A stretch of DNA of 64,000 bases from Chamaea fasciata (Eukaryota; Chordata; Aves; Passeriformes; Sylviidae), in assembly GCA_029207755.1 (NCBI GenBank), contig JARCOQ010000002.1, forward strand, positions 4,278,001-4,342,000, given 5' to 3'. Positions within the stretch are counted from its first letter, which is position 1, and each line of letters opens with the position of its first letter. Of the stretch, positions 24,340 to 36,400 are shown piece after piece. Made by a program: the position numbers and the translations under genes. Below the pieces are notes generated by a model that saw only the letters and a program-made list of their open reading frames with translations, ran no database searches and was not told the origin of the DNA.

Positions 24340-24769
24340 GGGTAATAGCTTCTAGGAGGAGAAAAAATATATTTAGATTGATTTTACATTTTTACTGGTT
24401 TTGATTGTTTTCTCTTTAGCCTGCATCTCTGTACGTCCTAGAGGAATTGTACAGTATACAGTGTTTAGTGTGCAAAGATATGCACTCCTGCAAAAAATAT
24501 CACACCAAACACGCTCATTTTGAATTAGCAATGGAAGAATGTGAGAGGAAAAGGGGAAAAACAACCAGGCTCTACTTGTACAAGAAAGCATTGTGTGTCC
24601 CTTACAGCAATATTTTTTTCTTCTGCAGGTTGGGAGAAACTGTGACTAGCAGATAACGCCACATTCATGTTTACTTTGGTTAAAGAGAAAAGCAGGGTTT
24701 TTTTCAAAACTCAAGAGCTGGCAGCAGCACAGTAATTGCATACAGACTTTGAAGAGTTTGGGAACTATT

Positions 24770-25131
24770 TTTTCACAGTCAGTGTTGTTGAGGCTGGAAG
24801 GGACCTCTGGAGATCACCCAGCCCAACCCCTCTGCCAAGGCAGGGTCACCTTGAGCAGATTACACAAGGAAACGTCCGGGTGGGATTTAAATATCTCCAG
24901 AGAGGGAGAATCCATGACCTCCTTGGGCAGCTGTTCCAGTGCTCTGGCCCATCAGCACAAAGAAATCCTTCCTCATGTTGAGTGGAACTTTTTGTGATTT
25001 ATTCTGTGGCCATTGCTCCTTGTCCTGGCACTGGGCACCACTGAAAAGAGCCTGGCACCATCCTCTTGCCACCCACCTTGGAGGTATTTATCCATACTGA
25101 CGAGATCCCCTCTCAGTCTTGTCTTCCATGA
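24770..25131 (-). mobile_element. CR1 LINE 3' end, antisense
   Basis: The plus strand reads GAGGCTGGAAGGGACCTCTG, CCCAACCCCTCTGCCAAGGC, AATATCTCCAGAGAGGGAG, CACTGGGCACCACTGAAAAG and GGTATTTATCCATACTGACG. All are hallmark CR1 segments in the right order. Confidence 0.92.
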
Positions 25132-25866
25132 CTTGGCTTTTTCATAATTTGATTGAGAAGAATGTCTTGGATCACCCATTATGGAAGGATAAGTGTTCTC
25201 AGGAAAATTTAGGATGGAAAAGGATGGGAACGAGGAGCCATTCCAGTGCTGAATGGGAGCTAGAGGGACAATTTCAGTCATGAGTCTTCCTGATAACCTT
25301 GATACATAAGAAAGCACATAATATGGAAGCAATTTGTCCTCCTGTCTCTCCCTCCTACCTTTCCCCCAGCTTCTTGGAATATATTGGACTAGAGGCAAAA
25401 TTAGTTTTGAGAGTGTTACAGCAGAGAGGCAAAAGCCGAGGTAACACTGACCTCCACCACCACGACCAACATCAGCGTTCCAAAACTCTCTGTTCAAGCG
25501 GGTCTGCATAAAACCATCACCTGTAAGTCAGGAAGGTAAGGTTGCCTCTACTCGGCTGTGGTACAGTTTGAAATTATGAAAATAAACCACGAATCTTCCT
25601 CCCCTCACCGCGCTGGGGCTTGTGGCCTGGCTGCCGCGGTCCACGGCTCGCCGCGTACGAGCAACCTTGGCACCCACAGGGAGACAGGGCTGCCGCGGTG
25701 CCCGTCAGGAGCCCGGCGAGCGCCGGCAGCCACAGGGAAGCGCCTGGGCCCCCTCAGGAACCGGGAACACCGCGGGAATTGGGCCGGCCCGGGGCTGTCC
25801 CGGGCAGGGGGTGCGCGGCGCCACAGGAGCCTTCCTGGGCAGGGGAGAGAAAGTGCTAACCATGGC

Positions 25867-25938
25867 GGCTCGTTGGTCTAGGGGTATGATTCTCGCTTAG
25901 GGTGCGAGAGGTCCCGGGTTCAAATCCCGGACGAGCCC
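25867..25938 (+). tRNA. tRNA-Pro-AGG: tRNA-Pro (anticodon AGG)
   Basis: This is a full 72-base cloverleaf without an intron. The acceptor stem GGCTCGT pairs with ACGAGCC, followed by discriminator C. The anticodon loop CTTAGGG carries AGG (A34 is normally edited to inosine). The T-arm is an exact B box (GGTTCAAATCC at 25917-25927). A T-run (25941-25944) follows as a Pol III terminator. To my recollection the sequence is identical to the vertebrate tRNA-Pro-AGG gene. It reads CCU/CCC proline codons. It lies in a GC-rich block between MPZL1 and RCSD1. Confidence 0.98.
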
Positions 25939-25940
25939 TG

Positions 25941-25956
25941 TTTTGTTTTCTTTTTT
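25941..25956 (+). terminator. Pol III terminator of tRNA-Pro-AGG
   Basis: Two T4 runs and a T6 run begin two bases after the discriminator base. This is the standard RNA polymerase III stop signal. Confidence 0.8.
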
Positions 25957-26061
25957 ATTACTTTTTTAAGATTTTCTTCTCCGCATCAGCGGCGGCTCCC
26001 GCACACAGCGAAAGGACACGGACGGGACTGACAACGAGACCCACTCGTTCCGTTTTAGTGC

Positions 26062-26079
26062 AAAAAAAAAAAAAAAAAA
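26062..26079. repeat. 18-base poly-A tract
   Basis: Simple A run between the two tRNA genes. Confidence 0.95.
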
Positions 26080-26344
26080 CCGCGTCAGGAACTCACCAAA
26101 CACCGGCCGCTCCTCTTCGTCTCTCACCGGGCGCCGCTACTCCCGTTTTTCCCAGACAGATTCCCGCCTTCCCCCCTCACGGAGCCAGCGCCGCTCCCCG
26201 CCCTCCCGAGCGGCAGAACCCGGGCCCACCGTGCCGGCTGCGCCCCCGCGGCCCCGGCCCCGCTGCGGGCGGGCCCGAGGCGCAAAAGCGCAGCAGAGCC
26301 CCGCGGCGGCAAAAAGGGGAGCGCTCCCGCGCCCCCTCCTCAGC

Positions 26345-26416
26345 GGGCTCGTCCGGGATTTGAACCCGGGACCTCTCGCACCCGAAGCGAGAATCATACC
26401 CCTAGACCAACGAGCC
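26345..26416 (-). tRNA. tRNA-Pro-CGG: tRNA-Pro (anticodon CGG)
   Basis: This 72-base cloverleaf on the minus strand is identical to the AGG gene except at the first anticodon base (loop CTTCGGG). It has no intron, the same perfect B box, and discriminator C. A T5 run lies about 30 bases downstream (26311-26315) as a possible terminator, which is farther than usual. It reads CCG codons. It faces the AGG gene tail to tail across 406 bases. Confidence 0.98.
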
Positions 26417-27136
26417 GCTCTGTTGATGCTTTCCCAGCTCGGCACTTCACTGCCGTCCCGCCTCCTCCGGACCCGGCCGCTGTGTCTGTGCCTCTGTGGA
26501 TCCGCCCTCGCCAACCCCCACCAGCGGCTCTGCCCAGCGCTCCGGAACACACCGCTGCTGCCCCCAACTGCGGGGGCTGCGGCTATTTCTCCCTGCTCGC
26601 CCGCTCCGTCTCCTATCCCAGGGTAATCCCTGGCATCGCCCTTCCCCCGACCCTACGGCTCCGCTCCTTAGCGATGGCTCCGCGTCCCCGCGGGGGCAGC
26701 AACGGTCCCCGCGACGCTCCGCTGCTTTTCCCCGCGCCGACTCCGCTTCCGCGCTCATCCGAGGGGCGCAGGAACGACCCAGCTTTTCCATTCCCCCTTC
26801 CACTCCCATTCCCGCTCCCGCTCCGCGCGCGCGGTGGCGCTGGAAGCCGGGCGCGCTCGTTCCCAGGGGATGGGGAGGCGGAGGAATGGGACACCCCACG
26901 CCCCCCCCCCCCCGGCAGCGGCTTTGGTTCGTCCCGCGCCGCGCCGTGCGCTGCGCCCCCTGGCGGTGCGCGGGGGGGTCTCACCGGGTCCCGGCGTGTC
27001 CCGGGTGCGCTCGGACCCTCCCGGGGCTGATCCACGGGCAGGACAAGCGCCCACGGGAGCCACAGGCATCGCCTTGGAGTTCTGAGCCCACGGCACCCTC
27101 CTGGTTGGAATCCCGCTTGTCCCTGATGTGCTCTGT

Positions 27137-27198
27137 CCCGCTAATGCTTCCTGACATCCTCATGTTTCCCGCTAATGCTTCCCGACATCCTCATGTTT
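27137..27198. repeat. 31-bp tandem duplication
   Basis: Two adjacent 31-base copies begin CCCGCTAATGCTTCC and end CATCCTCATGTTT, with one mismatch. They lie at the edge of the CpG-rich tRNA block. Confidence 0.9.
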
Positions 27199-27399
27199 CC
27201 ACGCCCGTGCATCCCACTTTTTTCAAAAAGTCTTGTTCCGCCCTGTTCCTCAGTAGTTGCTCGCTCATATTAAATTAAAATTTTGAAGTCCTAATGCCAG
27301 TGGAAATCTCACCGCTTCTCTGCCTGCTGCCACCAGTTCTGTCCATTCTTCCTCGGGCTTCTGCATCTCTCCAGGAGGAAACAAAACACACGGATTTTT

Positions 27400-29786
27400 G
27401 TTTTGCTTTTATTCCACCGTTCATTTATTCTGTTTCTCCCCCTGATTTCCATTCCCGTGCTCGGGACACACATACACATTCTCTACACAGGCACACATAT
27501 ATCTGTATGTACAGTAAGGCACAACCACTCACATCCAGGTGGGACTCTCCGCTGAGAGAAGAAACAGGGCAGCCAGCGATTGCAGCCTGCACTGCAATAC
27601 AAGCTAGAGCAAGCAGATTAAAATGGATTCAAAGGCAACAATGCTCCACGGCATGGCTCAGAAGGGTGTGGAGGTCGTGTTTGCTAACAAGCCCACGATA
27701 ATTCAGAAGGGGAAGCGCCGCTGGCTCTCAGCAAGTGTGGCCTCAGTCCACGTCACAGTATGGACATTTCATTCCGTGTGGCCAACACAGCTTCAGGCAC
27801 TGCTGTCGGGAGACATGTGAGGGTCTGACATCCATCTGCCCCCAAATACTCTCCAGATTAAAACTGTAGTGACTGCTAGCCCATGACTTTTAGTAGCCCA
27901 AGAGTGAACGCAAATCTAATACAGTACTTAGGAGGGACTGGCTGTCTGAGCTTCTCCAATTCAGCCAGGCAACTCCACTGGAAACTCAGCCAGCTAGGAC
28001 TTCTTCTTCGACCAGCACAAAATTAATTGGCTGTTTCCAGGAAGCTGGGATGCTTTCTATACTGAGTGGCTCTTGGTGGCCACACATTAGAAGTTTCAGA
28101 ACAGACTGGATAGGGTCTGGAAGTGAGAAAGACTGATGGGCAAGCAGCCCTTCTAAATCTGGACAGAAGCCCAGAGCCAGATAAGAGAACTCGCCCTGTT
28201 GACCTACTCAGCACATCTTTTCTTTGCATATGATCTGCTGGTTGTCGCTTTCCACCACACTAAAAGCACCCCAAAGCTGAAGCACACAGGACCTACCAGC
28301 CTACCACAGGTGGCTGTTTCACAGAGCAGCCCCACTTCAAAGGGATTTTATTTTTGTATTTTATATTTATATATTTTTATGATCAACGTTCTAGGAGTTT
28401 TCCCCGTGTTCCGGGTTCACACTGTCTGCCACAGAGCACACATGGAGAAAACATACTGTTTCCTATTGTTAAAACATTATTTAGTGAAGTTTTAGAACCC
28501 AGAGTACTTTAAAAGAAGCTACGAAAAAGGCACCATACGTGTATGTATGTACCTAACTGATGAACTTCATCTAAGACCAATGCAGGGGAGAAGAAAAAGA
28601 CATTTTGGAGCAGGATGAAGAAGCAGAAGGATCGTGAGTGGTGGTGGCGGCTGTTGGCTCCAGGACAGCGGGTATCAGGTCTCTCAGTCCCCAAATATCA
28701 CCAAGGAATGCCAGCCATCACCTGAGCTTTGAAATCTGAAGGGATTGCAAACAGTCTCCTGTTCCAGCTGTCCCAAAATATGATGGCGCAAAGCAGAGAG
28801 CCAGCGAGTGGCCACTGAGCTCTGTGATGAGTCTGGACCTCTGGGGATTTCTGCATTCTGCTCCTCTCCTGCCACTGAGGGTTTTCCAGTAGCTTCCATC
28901 TCGACTGGGTTAGATGGCTCCCATCCACATGTAAAGTCTCCTCTGCCCTGACTGGGTATGTCCTTTTGAGAGGGGAAAATAAGTAAGGAAATAATGAAAA
29001 ATAATCATGGGTCTAAGCAAAGACAGTGCTGGGAAGTCCTGGGGATACTTTGGTGGTTTCTGTGCTAGGAGGCAAAGGTGAGCTGCAACCCGAGCTCCAG
29101 AATCCTTCCTTCAGCTGCTCCTTGCCAAACCAAGGAAGCATTTGAAGAGGAAGTGGCTGAGGTGAGACACATCCTCAGGCACCTGTGGCTATGTTATCTG
29201 TGGTTACAGAACACACAAGAAGGTGGACGGAAGAAGGCCTGCTTCAGCCAGCAGTCTGAAGCTTTTATTTCAGTGGCAAAGGCACAAGCTTGCGTGCTTT
29301 CAGAGCTGATCATGAAACTGGTGTGCCCTGGCTTTGCTGGCAAAGCTAACAAGCTAAACAAACGGGGAATATACATATGTACACATGTATACATACAACA
29401 TGTGCACACATTTAAATATTTATATGTAAGCAGTCATATTGATATAGTGCATAAATGGTTACTGCTGAGGAAATGTGCTTTTTACTGCAAGAACTTTCAG
29501 ACTGCTTTCAAAACAGCAATGCAGGAGGGAGCCTGGTGAGCAGAGCCTCTCCATTATACTCAATCCTGAGTCAGCTTTGCTTCTTTTCCATCCTGTCTGC
29601 AACATGACCCAGGAGGGCTGGTCGTTTTGAGTACCCTGTCTCACAGTCTCTGCAGGCCTGAGATCTGAGGCTTTTGACATGCGGGGAACAGCAGAATTGT
29701 TGTCGTGTTCTGTCACAGTTGCCATTTTTGCCAACAGCAAAACCCTCAGGTGGCTGAGGAGCCACCATCATGCTGGCCCATCTTAC
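27400..29786 (-). other. RCSD1: Probable RCSD1 3'-UTR / terminal-exon region (boundaries unresolved)
   Basis: The donor at 29786 implies a further exon downstream on the minus strand. I could not fix its acceptor. One weak candidate is the pyrimidine-rich stretch ending in AG near 28,958. Minus-strand AATAAA signals occur at about 28,346-28,351, 27,424-27,429 and 27,408-27,413 and could end the transcript. Nothing in this stretch looks protein-coding. Confidence 0.35.
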
Positions 29787-30498
29787 CTGTGTGTCACAGC
29801 TACGCTGTGCCCTGGTCCTGCGTGACTGACACTGAAGGCTCACTGGCAGTCCCTAATCCCACTGTATCCTGTGCCACTGCTGTTTCTTCCGAGTCTGATG
29901 CTCTCTGTGTGTCTGTGCTCTCACTGCTCTCCTTTGTTTCAGCTTCAGCTTCCTCCTTCTCCTTGTCCCCCTTTCCTTGTTCACAGGCAGTGCTTTGCTG
30001 CTCTTCTCCCCGGGGACTGTCACACATCCCATTGTTTCCAGAGGGAGGCTGAGGAGAGTTCTCCTCTCCTGGGGCATCCTGACACACTTCCTCCTCCTTT
30101 GTATTCCCTGTGTTATTCTTGCAAAGAGTAATTTCCTCTGCCTGTTTTTCCCCTTTTTCCCCATCTTCTGATTTACTGGATCCTCTCCTTGATGGGGGCT
30201 TCTCAGCAGACTCTGCCCGTTGCTTCTGCTCTTTGCTCCCTTCTTCTTCACCCTCTGATCTGCTGGATCCTGTCCTTGGTGCTGGCTTCTCGTCAGACCC
30301 TGCCTGCTTCTTTCGCTCTTTGCTCCCTGTCTCCATCTCCTCTGTCTTGCCGTTGGGCCCAAAGACCTCATCTTCCCTGGCACCATTTTCCGGAGAGGAC
30401 AAGTTGAGCCCTAAATCTTCCCCGTCTCCGTACTCGGATAAAGATCTCCGGAACCTCCGGGAGGGAGGCCTGCGCTTTATCGATCCTCGCGTCCGCAC
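29787..30498 (-). CDS. RCSD1: RCSD1 exon 6: CapZ-binding basic segment and acidic C-terminus, with stop codon
   Basis: The exon starts after CCTCCCAG and opens with [21 protein letters not shown] (broken here: residues 158-175 basic core, then Ser176/Ser178). It continues as a Lys/Glu/Ser-rich low-complexity tail. A 29-residue unit is repeated in tandem (residues 215-243 and 244-272, 17 of 29 identical). The frame closes at TAG 29802-29800 after TQDQGTA. A consensus donor (ACACAG then GTAAGA) follows only 13 bases later, so this exon still seems to be spliced to a downstream 3' exon. Confidence 0.93.
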
Positions 30499-33400
30499 CT
30501 GGGAGGCAGGAAAAGCAGACATTGAAGCAGTCAAGAGAGCGGTAATGGGAAGCAGGAAAGCACAGCAGAGGAAAACACCACGGGATGTACCAGCCTTTTC
30601 TACTCTTGGCAATTTGGTGGTTGAGGAAGGAGGCAGTACTCCAGCTGGTGATGGTGAATGCAGGTTACAGCTCCTCACTTCAGTGCCCAGCGCTCTGGTG
30701 ACACCTGACAAACTGCTGTGCTGTGTGTCCCCTAAACAACCTCAGCCACCTCAGACATTCACTGGCATGTGGCACCGCCTGCTCACAGCACTCCCTGGCA
30801 CCAGCAACCCCGTTACTGCCAAGCTGAGGAGACTGGGTCCTGCCCCTTCATCCCTTCCATCACCCACTGGAACAGGAAGGCTGCTTGGAGCCACTGGCAG
30901 GCAGAGAGGAGACGCCACACAGCTACAAAAAGGCTGTTTGGAACCTGGTGCATAGATCTTCTCTCTTGGCCATCAATACACAATCTTACAGCAGGACTGA
31001 GGGCTCAGCCTCCTTCCTCTTCCTCTCCAAGCAATAAGCAAGCCTCGTGGAATGGAGAAATCCTAGCACGCATATCCTACCTTGTTGTAGAACTGCAGCT
31101 GAGTGCCCTCCGGGGGCTGATCAAAGCTGACTGGCGTCTCGCTGGGCTGGGACTGAGCCCCTGGGCTGGTGGGCGTTGAGGGAGGTGTGCTGAACGGAGA
31201 AACCAGGACCTTCAGCCCAGGGCTTTTGGGGGACACTCCCGGCAGCAGAGCAGCTGGAGCAAAAGCCAGATTGGCCTGCAATGAAAAACCCCCATTAGGG
31301 GCATGTGTGACAGCAGCGTGTGCTACACACGACAACCACACAGGGGAACCCCTGCCCTGCCACATCTCTCAGCTGTCACAAGCCACAGACCTCGGCAGTG
31401 AGTTTCTCCTGGTGACACTGTCAACAAACAAGTCCGGGCAAAGAAGTTATGACTGGACATTTGTCTTTCCCTGGCAGCTGGAACTCTGGACATGTTCTTT
31501 TGTCATCCTGAGGCCTTTTGGGATTTTCCAGTGACCCAGCCAAGCCACCACAGCCTGCAGTGGCTGAGCTGGCAGAAAATCTGAACGTACAGCCAGCCAC
31601 GGTTCAAGATTCAAACCCTCCCGCGTGTGCCCAACTGGAGCTCGCCTTTTCCAGCCTGGTCTGCAGGTCTTGCAGAATGACTTGTGCCGTTGTGAGAAGA
31701 CCGTGGAAAGCAGCAAGCTTGTGATTAACTGTGGCAAAACACTTCCTGCTGGCCTCTCATCGAGAGGCTCCCCTAGGCAAATGTCCTTGGGTGCATCAGC
31801 AGGGACAGGGCTATGAATAAGCTCAGGTGGTGTCAGGGTGGCCGGGAGGCTCTGGAGTGACACTTGCTGTCGGGACAGGCAGCTGGCAGGGGCAGGGCAC
31901 TCTGTTTTCAGGCCATCGAGGGCTGAGCTGCCCTCAGGAGCACAGCTCAGGGACCACAGAAACATAAAAAGGGCAGGAAGTGCTGGGTGTGTTTGTGTGT
32001 ATCGGTGGGAATCCAGATGAGAGAAGTGCAGTGCAGAGCTTCCAGGCACACACACACATGGGACACAGCCAGAGCCTGGAAAACACGCCCCACTGCCAGG
32101 ATTGTCACTGCCTGTGCTCGAGGCCAGCTCTCCAATGGAGAGCAGGGGACTCAGAGTGACTGACAATGCTGTGAGGAAAGAGCTGGAGGAAGTCTCAGCC
32201 AGAGTTCCCCTGACTTTCTTTCAAGAGCTGCACTTAAACCGAGGCTCCTGCCCCTACTCCCTGCTTGAGCAGTGCTGCTGCTATCCCCATGCCCAGCCAC
32301 GTACTCCACAGATCCAAATGGTCCTGATCCATGCACTGACGTGCTTATGGAAACACCTGGGGATCACTGGACTGCTTCTGGTGCCTGTAACCATTTCCAG
32401 ACCTGCCCTGCCTCCCTCTTTGTGTGTGGTGGGGCTGGTTCCTCCCCAGTGAGGCCACTGCCCTGTTCACCTCGCTGTCACCCCTGGCTCCTGCACCCCC
32501 TTCCCCTCTGGCTGCTCTGCAAGGGAAGTAGCTGTGACCAATGCCAATCAGTTTTAATTTTCTGGGGAAGCCATGTGGGTTCTGCCAGCACTTACCTGCA
32601 GCTTTTCAATCATGGGTGAGCTTTTCACCTTGACCTTGGGAATGGGGCAAGCATTTGGCGACCGCTTCTGCAAAATAAAATGAAACAGGAAAACGTCACA
32701 GTGTAGCAGGTGAAAAAGAGGAAATACAATAAAGGCAGAAAACTTGGAAGAGATAAGCAGAAACTGCTGGTAGGGAAGCAAATGAAGCTTCCTATAGTGT
32801 TTCCACACAAAAGTTTCTTTTTCTTCATTCCTGACCCCGTTCTCCTTTTGTCATCTAGCCATCCTAGGGCTAGATACATGTACCCCTCCTCTGGGGAAAA
32901 AGGGCTGCTGTCTGAAGTGTCTGAGTTAGGTGATGCTTGATGGCTCTGCTCCTACATTGCCTTCACTAAGGTATCTAGCCTGTGGCACAGTTTCCCCTGG
33001 TATTATTTCAGGACCAGGCAGATTAAAATTCTGCCTCTTAAAGCCTTAATGTTGGCAAATACTGTGAATTTTCTGTAATGAGAAAGACTTTCTGCCACCA
33101 CTTGAGTAACCAAGTTAAAGGATATGCAATTAGTATAAGCAGGAAGGGCCTAAATGGCAGGAAAGGTAGAGCTATGAAAAGGCTGGAAGCAGTTTGAGAA
33201 AGAGAGAGCATTGCTTTGAGAAGGGGCATACTTGCTTTTTTCAGAAAAGGGAGGAATCTAACATTTTAAAACTTAATGTTCCTTTGGCATGGAGGCAGCA
33301 AGAACCTGTAGCTCACAGATAAGGACAAAGAACTAGCTGCTGGTTAAGGGCAGGTGACAATGTGAAATTTGGTAGGTAGACCTCATACTCTGAAATACAG

Positions 33401-36400
33401 AAGGACAGAAGTGACCAAAGAGGGTCTCAGTGTAAAATTTCGTAAGTAGCAGCCAGCTTACCGGGACCTGCTCATTCAAGGGTCCTAAAGAAACATTCTG
33501 TGGGTATTGCCAACCAACCCTCTCTTCACTCTGGATTAATTATTCCCTTTTCCTGAAATTGGAAAAATCTCATGAGCAGAACTGTTACCCCATTATGCTC
33601 AACGAACAGCATGGGTGCTCCCTGTTCAACTCTAATAAACACCAGTGGTTCCTGAACAGCAGTAACTGGATGGATCCAGCAGTGTGAAAACAAAAGCAGT
33701 AGAAATGGGCTGTGCATCCATGCTGCAGGAGCAGGGAACAGCATGGAGCTGACTCTGGGTCAGTACATGCGTGACAGCAGGGGCAGGTTTGCTGCTGCAT
33801 GATTGATGGCTTTGGCTGCACAGCCTGACCTCTCTGCCACCTCCAAACTCGTGTCTCAGGAGAGAGAACAGGTTGCAGAGAGGAAAGGCCTTGTCCCCCT
33901 GCTAAATTGATACTCACTTGCTCACCATTGTCACTTGTCTCAGTTTTGTGGGAATACAAGGGAAGGGAGCAGGGTGGTTTCCTCCGAGTTGGCTTATGTG
34001 GTGGTACCTAAGAGAAGAAAACAACCAACTCAGCAGCAGGGAAATCAGGTTTCTTAAAAAGGAAGTGAAATTCAAGCACCAAAGGGCATGCTGTGTGAGT
34101 GACCTGCTCGGGAGGCAGGGCTCAGCCTGTCCAAATGAGTCATCCAAAGGCAGCAGAAGATGGTATTGGCACGTGGGTGGTGCTTGTGGCATCTAGAGCC
34201 CAGTCTTTGTGCTGGAAGAGTAGTCTGTATCTTTTTCTTTGTGCAACAGTGTGTGTGACACTCTTCTAAGCAGTCCAGGGTGGAGAAGCCTTCCCAGAAA
34301 CTTCGTCTGCAAAGCACCCTGCTGGAAACCCCTTCACACTGGAGAGGTTGTTACTGTTCTCTTTCCTGTCATTACCAGGATTTCCTTTCAATGAGTCTCA
34401 GCTGCCTACCTGGTTCATGATTTCCTGCTTTATGTCTCATATATTTTCGAGGCAAAAAGGGTAATTCTGGCTTTTTCACAATTTCATCCCCATTTGTTTC
34501 TCTTGAATGAAGGAAAGCAGCACACAGGGACAAGGCCTCAGCTGCAACCTTAAATTTGACTAAGAAACAGATTCTCTAGAGGAGAAGGAACAAGGCAACT
34601 TAATGGCAGGGACATTGAATCCTTCTGAATGTCCCTGGACTCTCAGAACTAGGAGAGAGCTCCCTAGGAAGGAAGGGATGCATGGCACATAAATATTGCT
34701 CTGCTCTTGAAGCCAAGCCGTCTCTATTTTTATGCCAGGTTTGTAGTCTCCTGCCAAGCTGTTAACACACTTTTCACGTGTTAAATAAATAATCCAAAAT
34801 AACTGGCTAATATTTGGAATCTTGGATAACATCCACAATAAAGTATTTGGATAATTTTGTTACCTTCTCACAGGCTGGCATGTGAAATGTTGGATTAAGG
34901 CATCTCTGCCCTCTGTACAGTTGGCTGTCTTGGAGGACCTGTGGACCTGATGTCACTTAAATTTTGGAGGTGCTGCACCCAGCCATGGCACTGCTGCATC
35001 TCTGAGCAGCCCAGGGCAGCCCTGCCCTTATCCTTGTGTCATGCCAGGAAGCAATAACGTGTCTTGTGGAAACCCCAACATTCTGCAACCATTAAATGCT
35101 GCGCTGTGCCACAGTGGATGTGTCAGAGGTTCCCTGGTTGACAGGATTCCCCTCTGCTGGCATGGGCCAAGCAAGGGTTAAAGACCATCCCTTGGGCCAT
35201 TAATCTGAAGCCAGCTCGAGAAAGCTGGTGGGGAAGTGACAGATGGCTTGGAGAGAAAAGACAGGAAACTTTGTCCTCCTCTGTCTCTGGAGAAAATTAG
35301 TTTCCTCACACTGTGAGGCCCCTCCACGCTGCCCGGGCTTGGGAGCAGCAGAGGTCTGCAGATAACACAAGAGAGGTCTGGGAACTTTCTGCCTTCTGAA
35401 GGGTGAGGGATTTCGTGCAATTAAATCCCATACCTTCAAAAGGGGAAATTACTGTAATGGGACGGAGGGAGTGGTGTGCTGGCGACTGGAGGGGAAAAAG
35501 TGCTTGGGAAAAGATTGGCTCTTCCCATCCTGGGAGTGCTAACCTCTGATAGATGATGGCACGCCAGCCCTGCAGGGCAGAGGTCACCACTGCATCCAGC
35601 CAAAGACAGGAGGGGGGACAGGGAGGATACCCTTAGGGCAGGCTGCCATCAGCAGCTGAGTGGCAGAAGGGAGCAGCTCAGTTTCAAAAGGTGCCTGAAA
35701 AGTGCCACCAGCAAACATTTATGCTTCTAAATGAAAAAGGCATAATGATAGAGCAGGCTCTCTGAAAATGTCAACCTCCTTTCCCAAATAACCCTGATTT
35801 CCTTTCTTCCTAAGAGAGGTATTCGAGTGTTTTGCTTAGCTGGAGAAAGTCAGCGCGTGAGGCAATGCTTGGCATGGTGAGATTTCATTAAAATAAAGTT
35901 TCAGCGTGATAGAGATAGGCACAGAGTCTGAAATATCATGGGGAAGAGGCAATGAAGGTGAGTAAAGAGGCAGCTTTCTCTGAAGTAATAACCTGGAGGA
36001 AACCTCCTTTTGTGAACGAGGTGCTGATGATCTTGCCACTGGCTGCTAGCTGCATCATCTGTTGTTTGTTTCTCTTCCTGTCAGTATTGACTATTTCATT
36101 ATTCATTGCTGCTGTCTGCCCACAAAAGCCAGCCCAAATGGGACATGCCTGCACTGCTCTCTGCTGCTGTTGGGTAAATCTGTGCACCCCACCAAGCTCT
36201 GCAGTGTCCTGGTTAGTGTCTCTCCCAGAACATGGCTCTGCCAAAACACTCGTCCACCAATCAGCAATGCATGGAAGATACAGCCACAGCTTGCATTGCA
36301 CGAGGAGATGAATTCTGTGCGCAGATCCAAAATCAAGGTGGATTCATCCTCAGTGATGTTCCAGCAGGAAGAGACAAGTGATTAACTTCCCACTCGATTT

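Larger units (their letters stand above)
25600..27080. other. GC- and CpG-rich block surrounding the tRNA-Pro pair
   Basis: CpG density is high throughout, with CGG/CCG-rich runs, a C13 run at 26901-26913 and an A18 run at 26062-26079. Several frames are open only because of the base composition. I see no splice-consistent coding exon. It may be open chromatin maintained by TFIIIC/Pol III, or an unannotated CpG-island promoter. Confidence 0.5.
21881..27399. other. MPZL1-RCSD1 intergenic region
   Basis: This interval contains two minus-strand CR1 fragments (21,885-22,290 and 24,770-25,131), a 23-base poly-A (24,317), the tRNA-Pro pair and a 31-base tandem duplication (27,137-27,198). The stretches at 22.3-24.7 kb and 25.13-25.6 kb are unique sequence with no feature I can support. 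Confidence 0.7.

Noticed and set aside
24973..25509. 178-codon minus-strand frame
   Set aside because: Half of it is CR1 tail and the rest has no signature.
26447..27278. Several 100-260 codon frames around the tRNA genes
   Set aside because: All are products of CpG-rich composition. Arg/Pro/Gly/Ala repeats and opposite-strand mirrors show no coding bias.
29853..30386. 177-codon alternative frame on the minus strand inside RCSD1 exon 6
   Set aside because: This is an overlapping open frame caused by low-complexity GAG/AAG-rich coding sequence. The other frame carries the conserved CapZIP residues.
30110..30955. 281-codon open frame on the plus strand, antisense to RCSD1 exon 6
   Set aside because: The purine-rich sense strand lacks stops in several frames, and the antisense frame is Ser/Pro/Leu-rich filler. 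It also runs across the exon 6 acceptor into the intron.
31447..32166. 239-codon minus-strand frame in RCSD1 intron 4
   Set aside because: It lies wholly inside an intron between two well-supported exons. Its composition is random-like and it has no conserved RCSD1 block.
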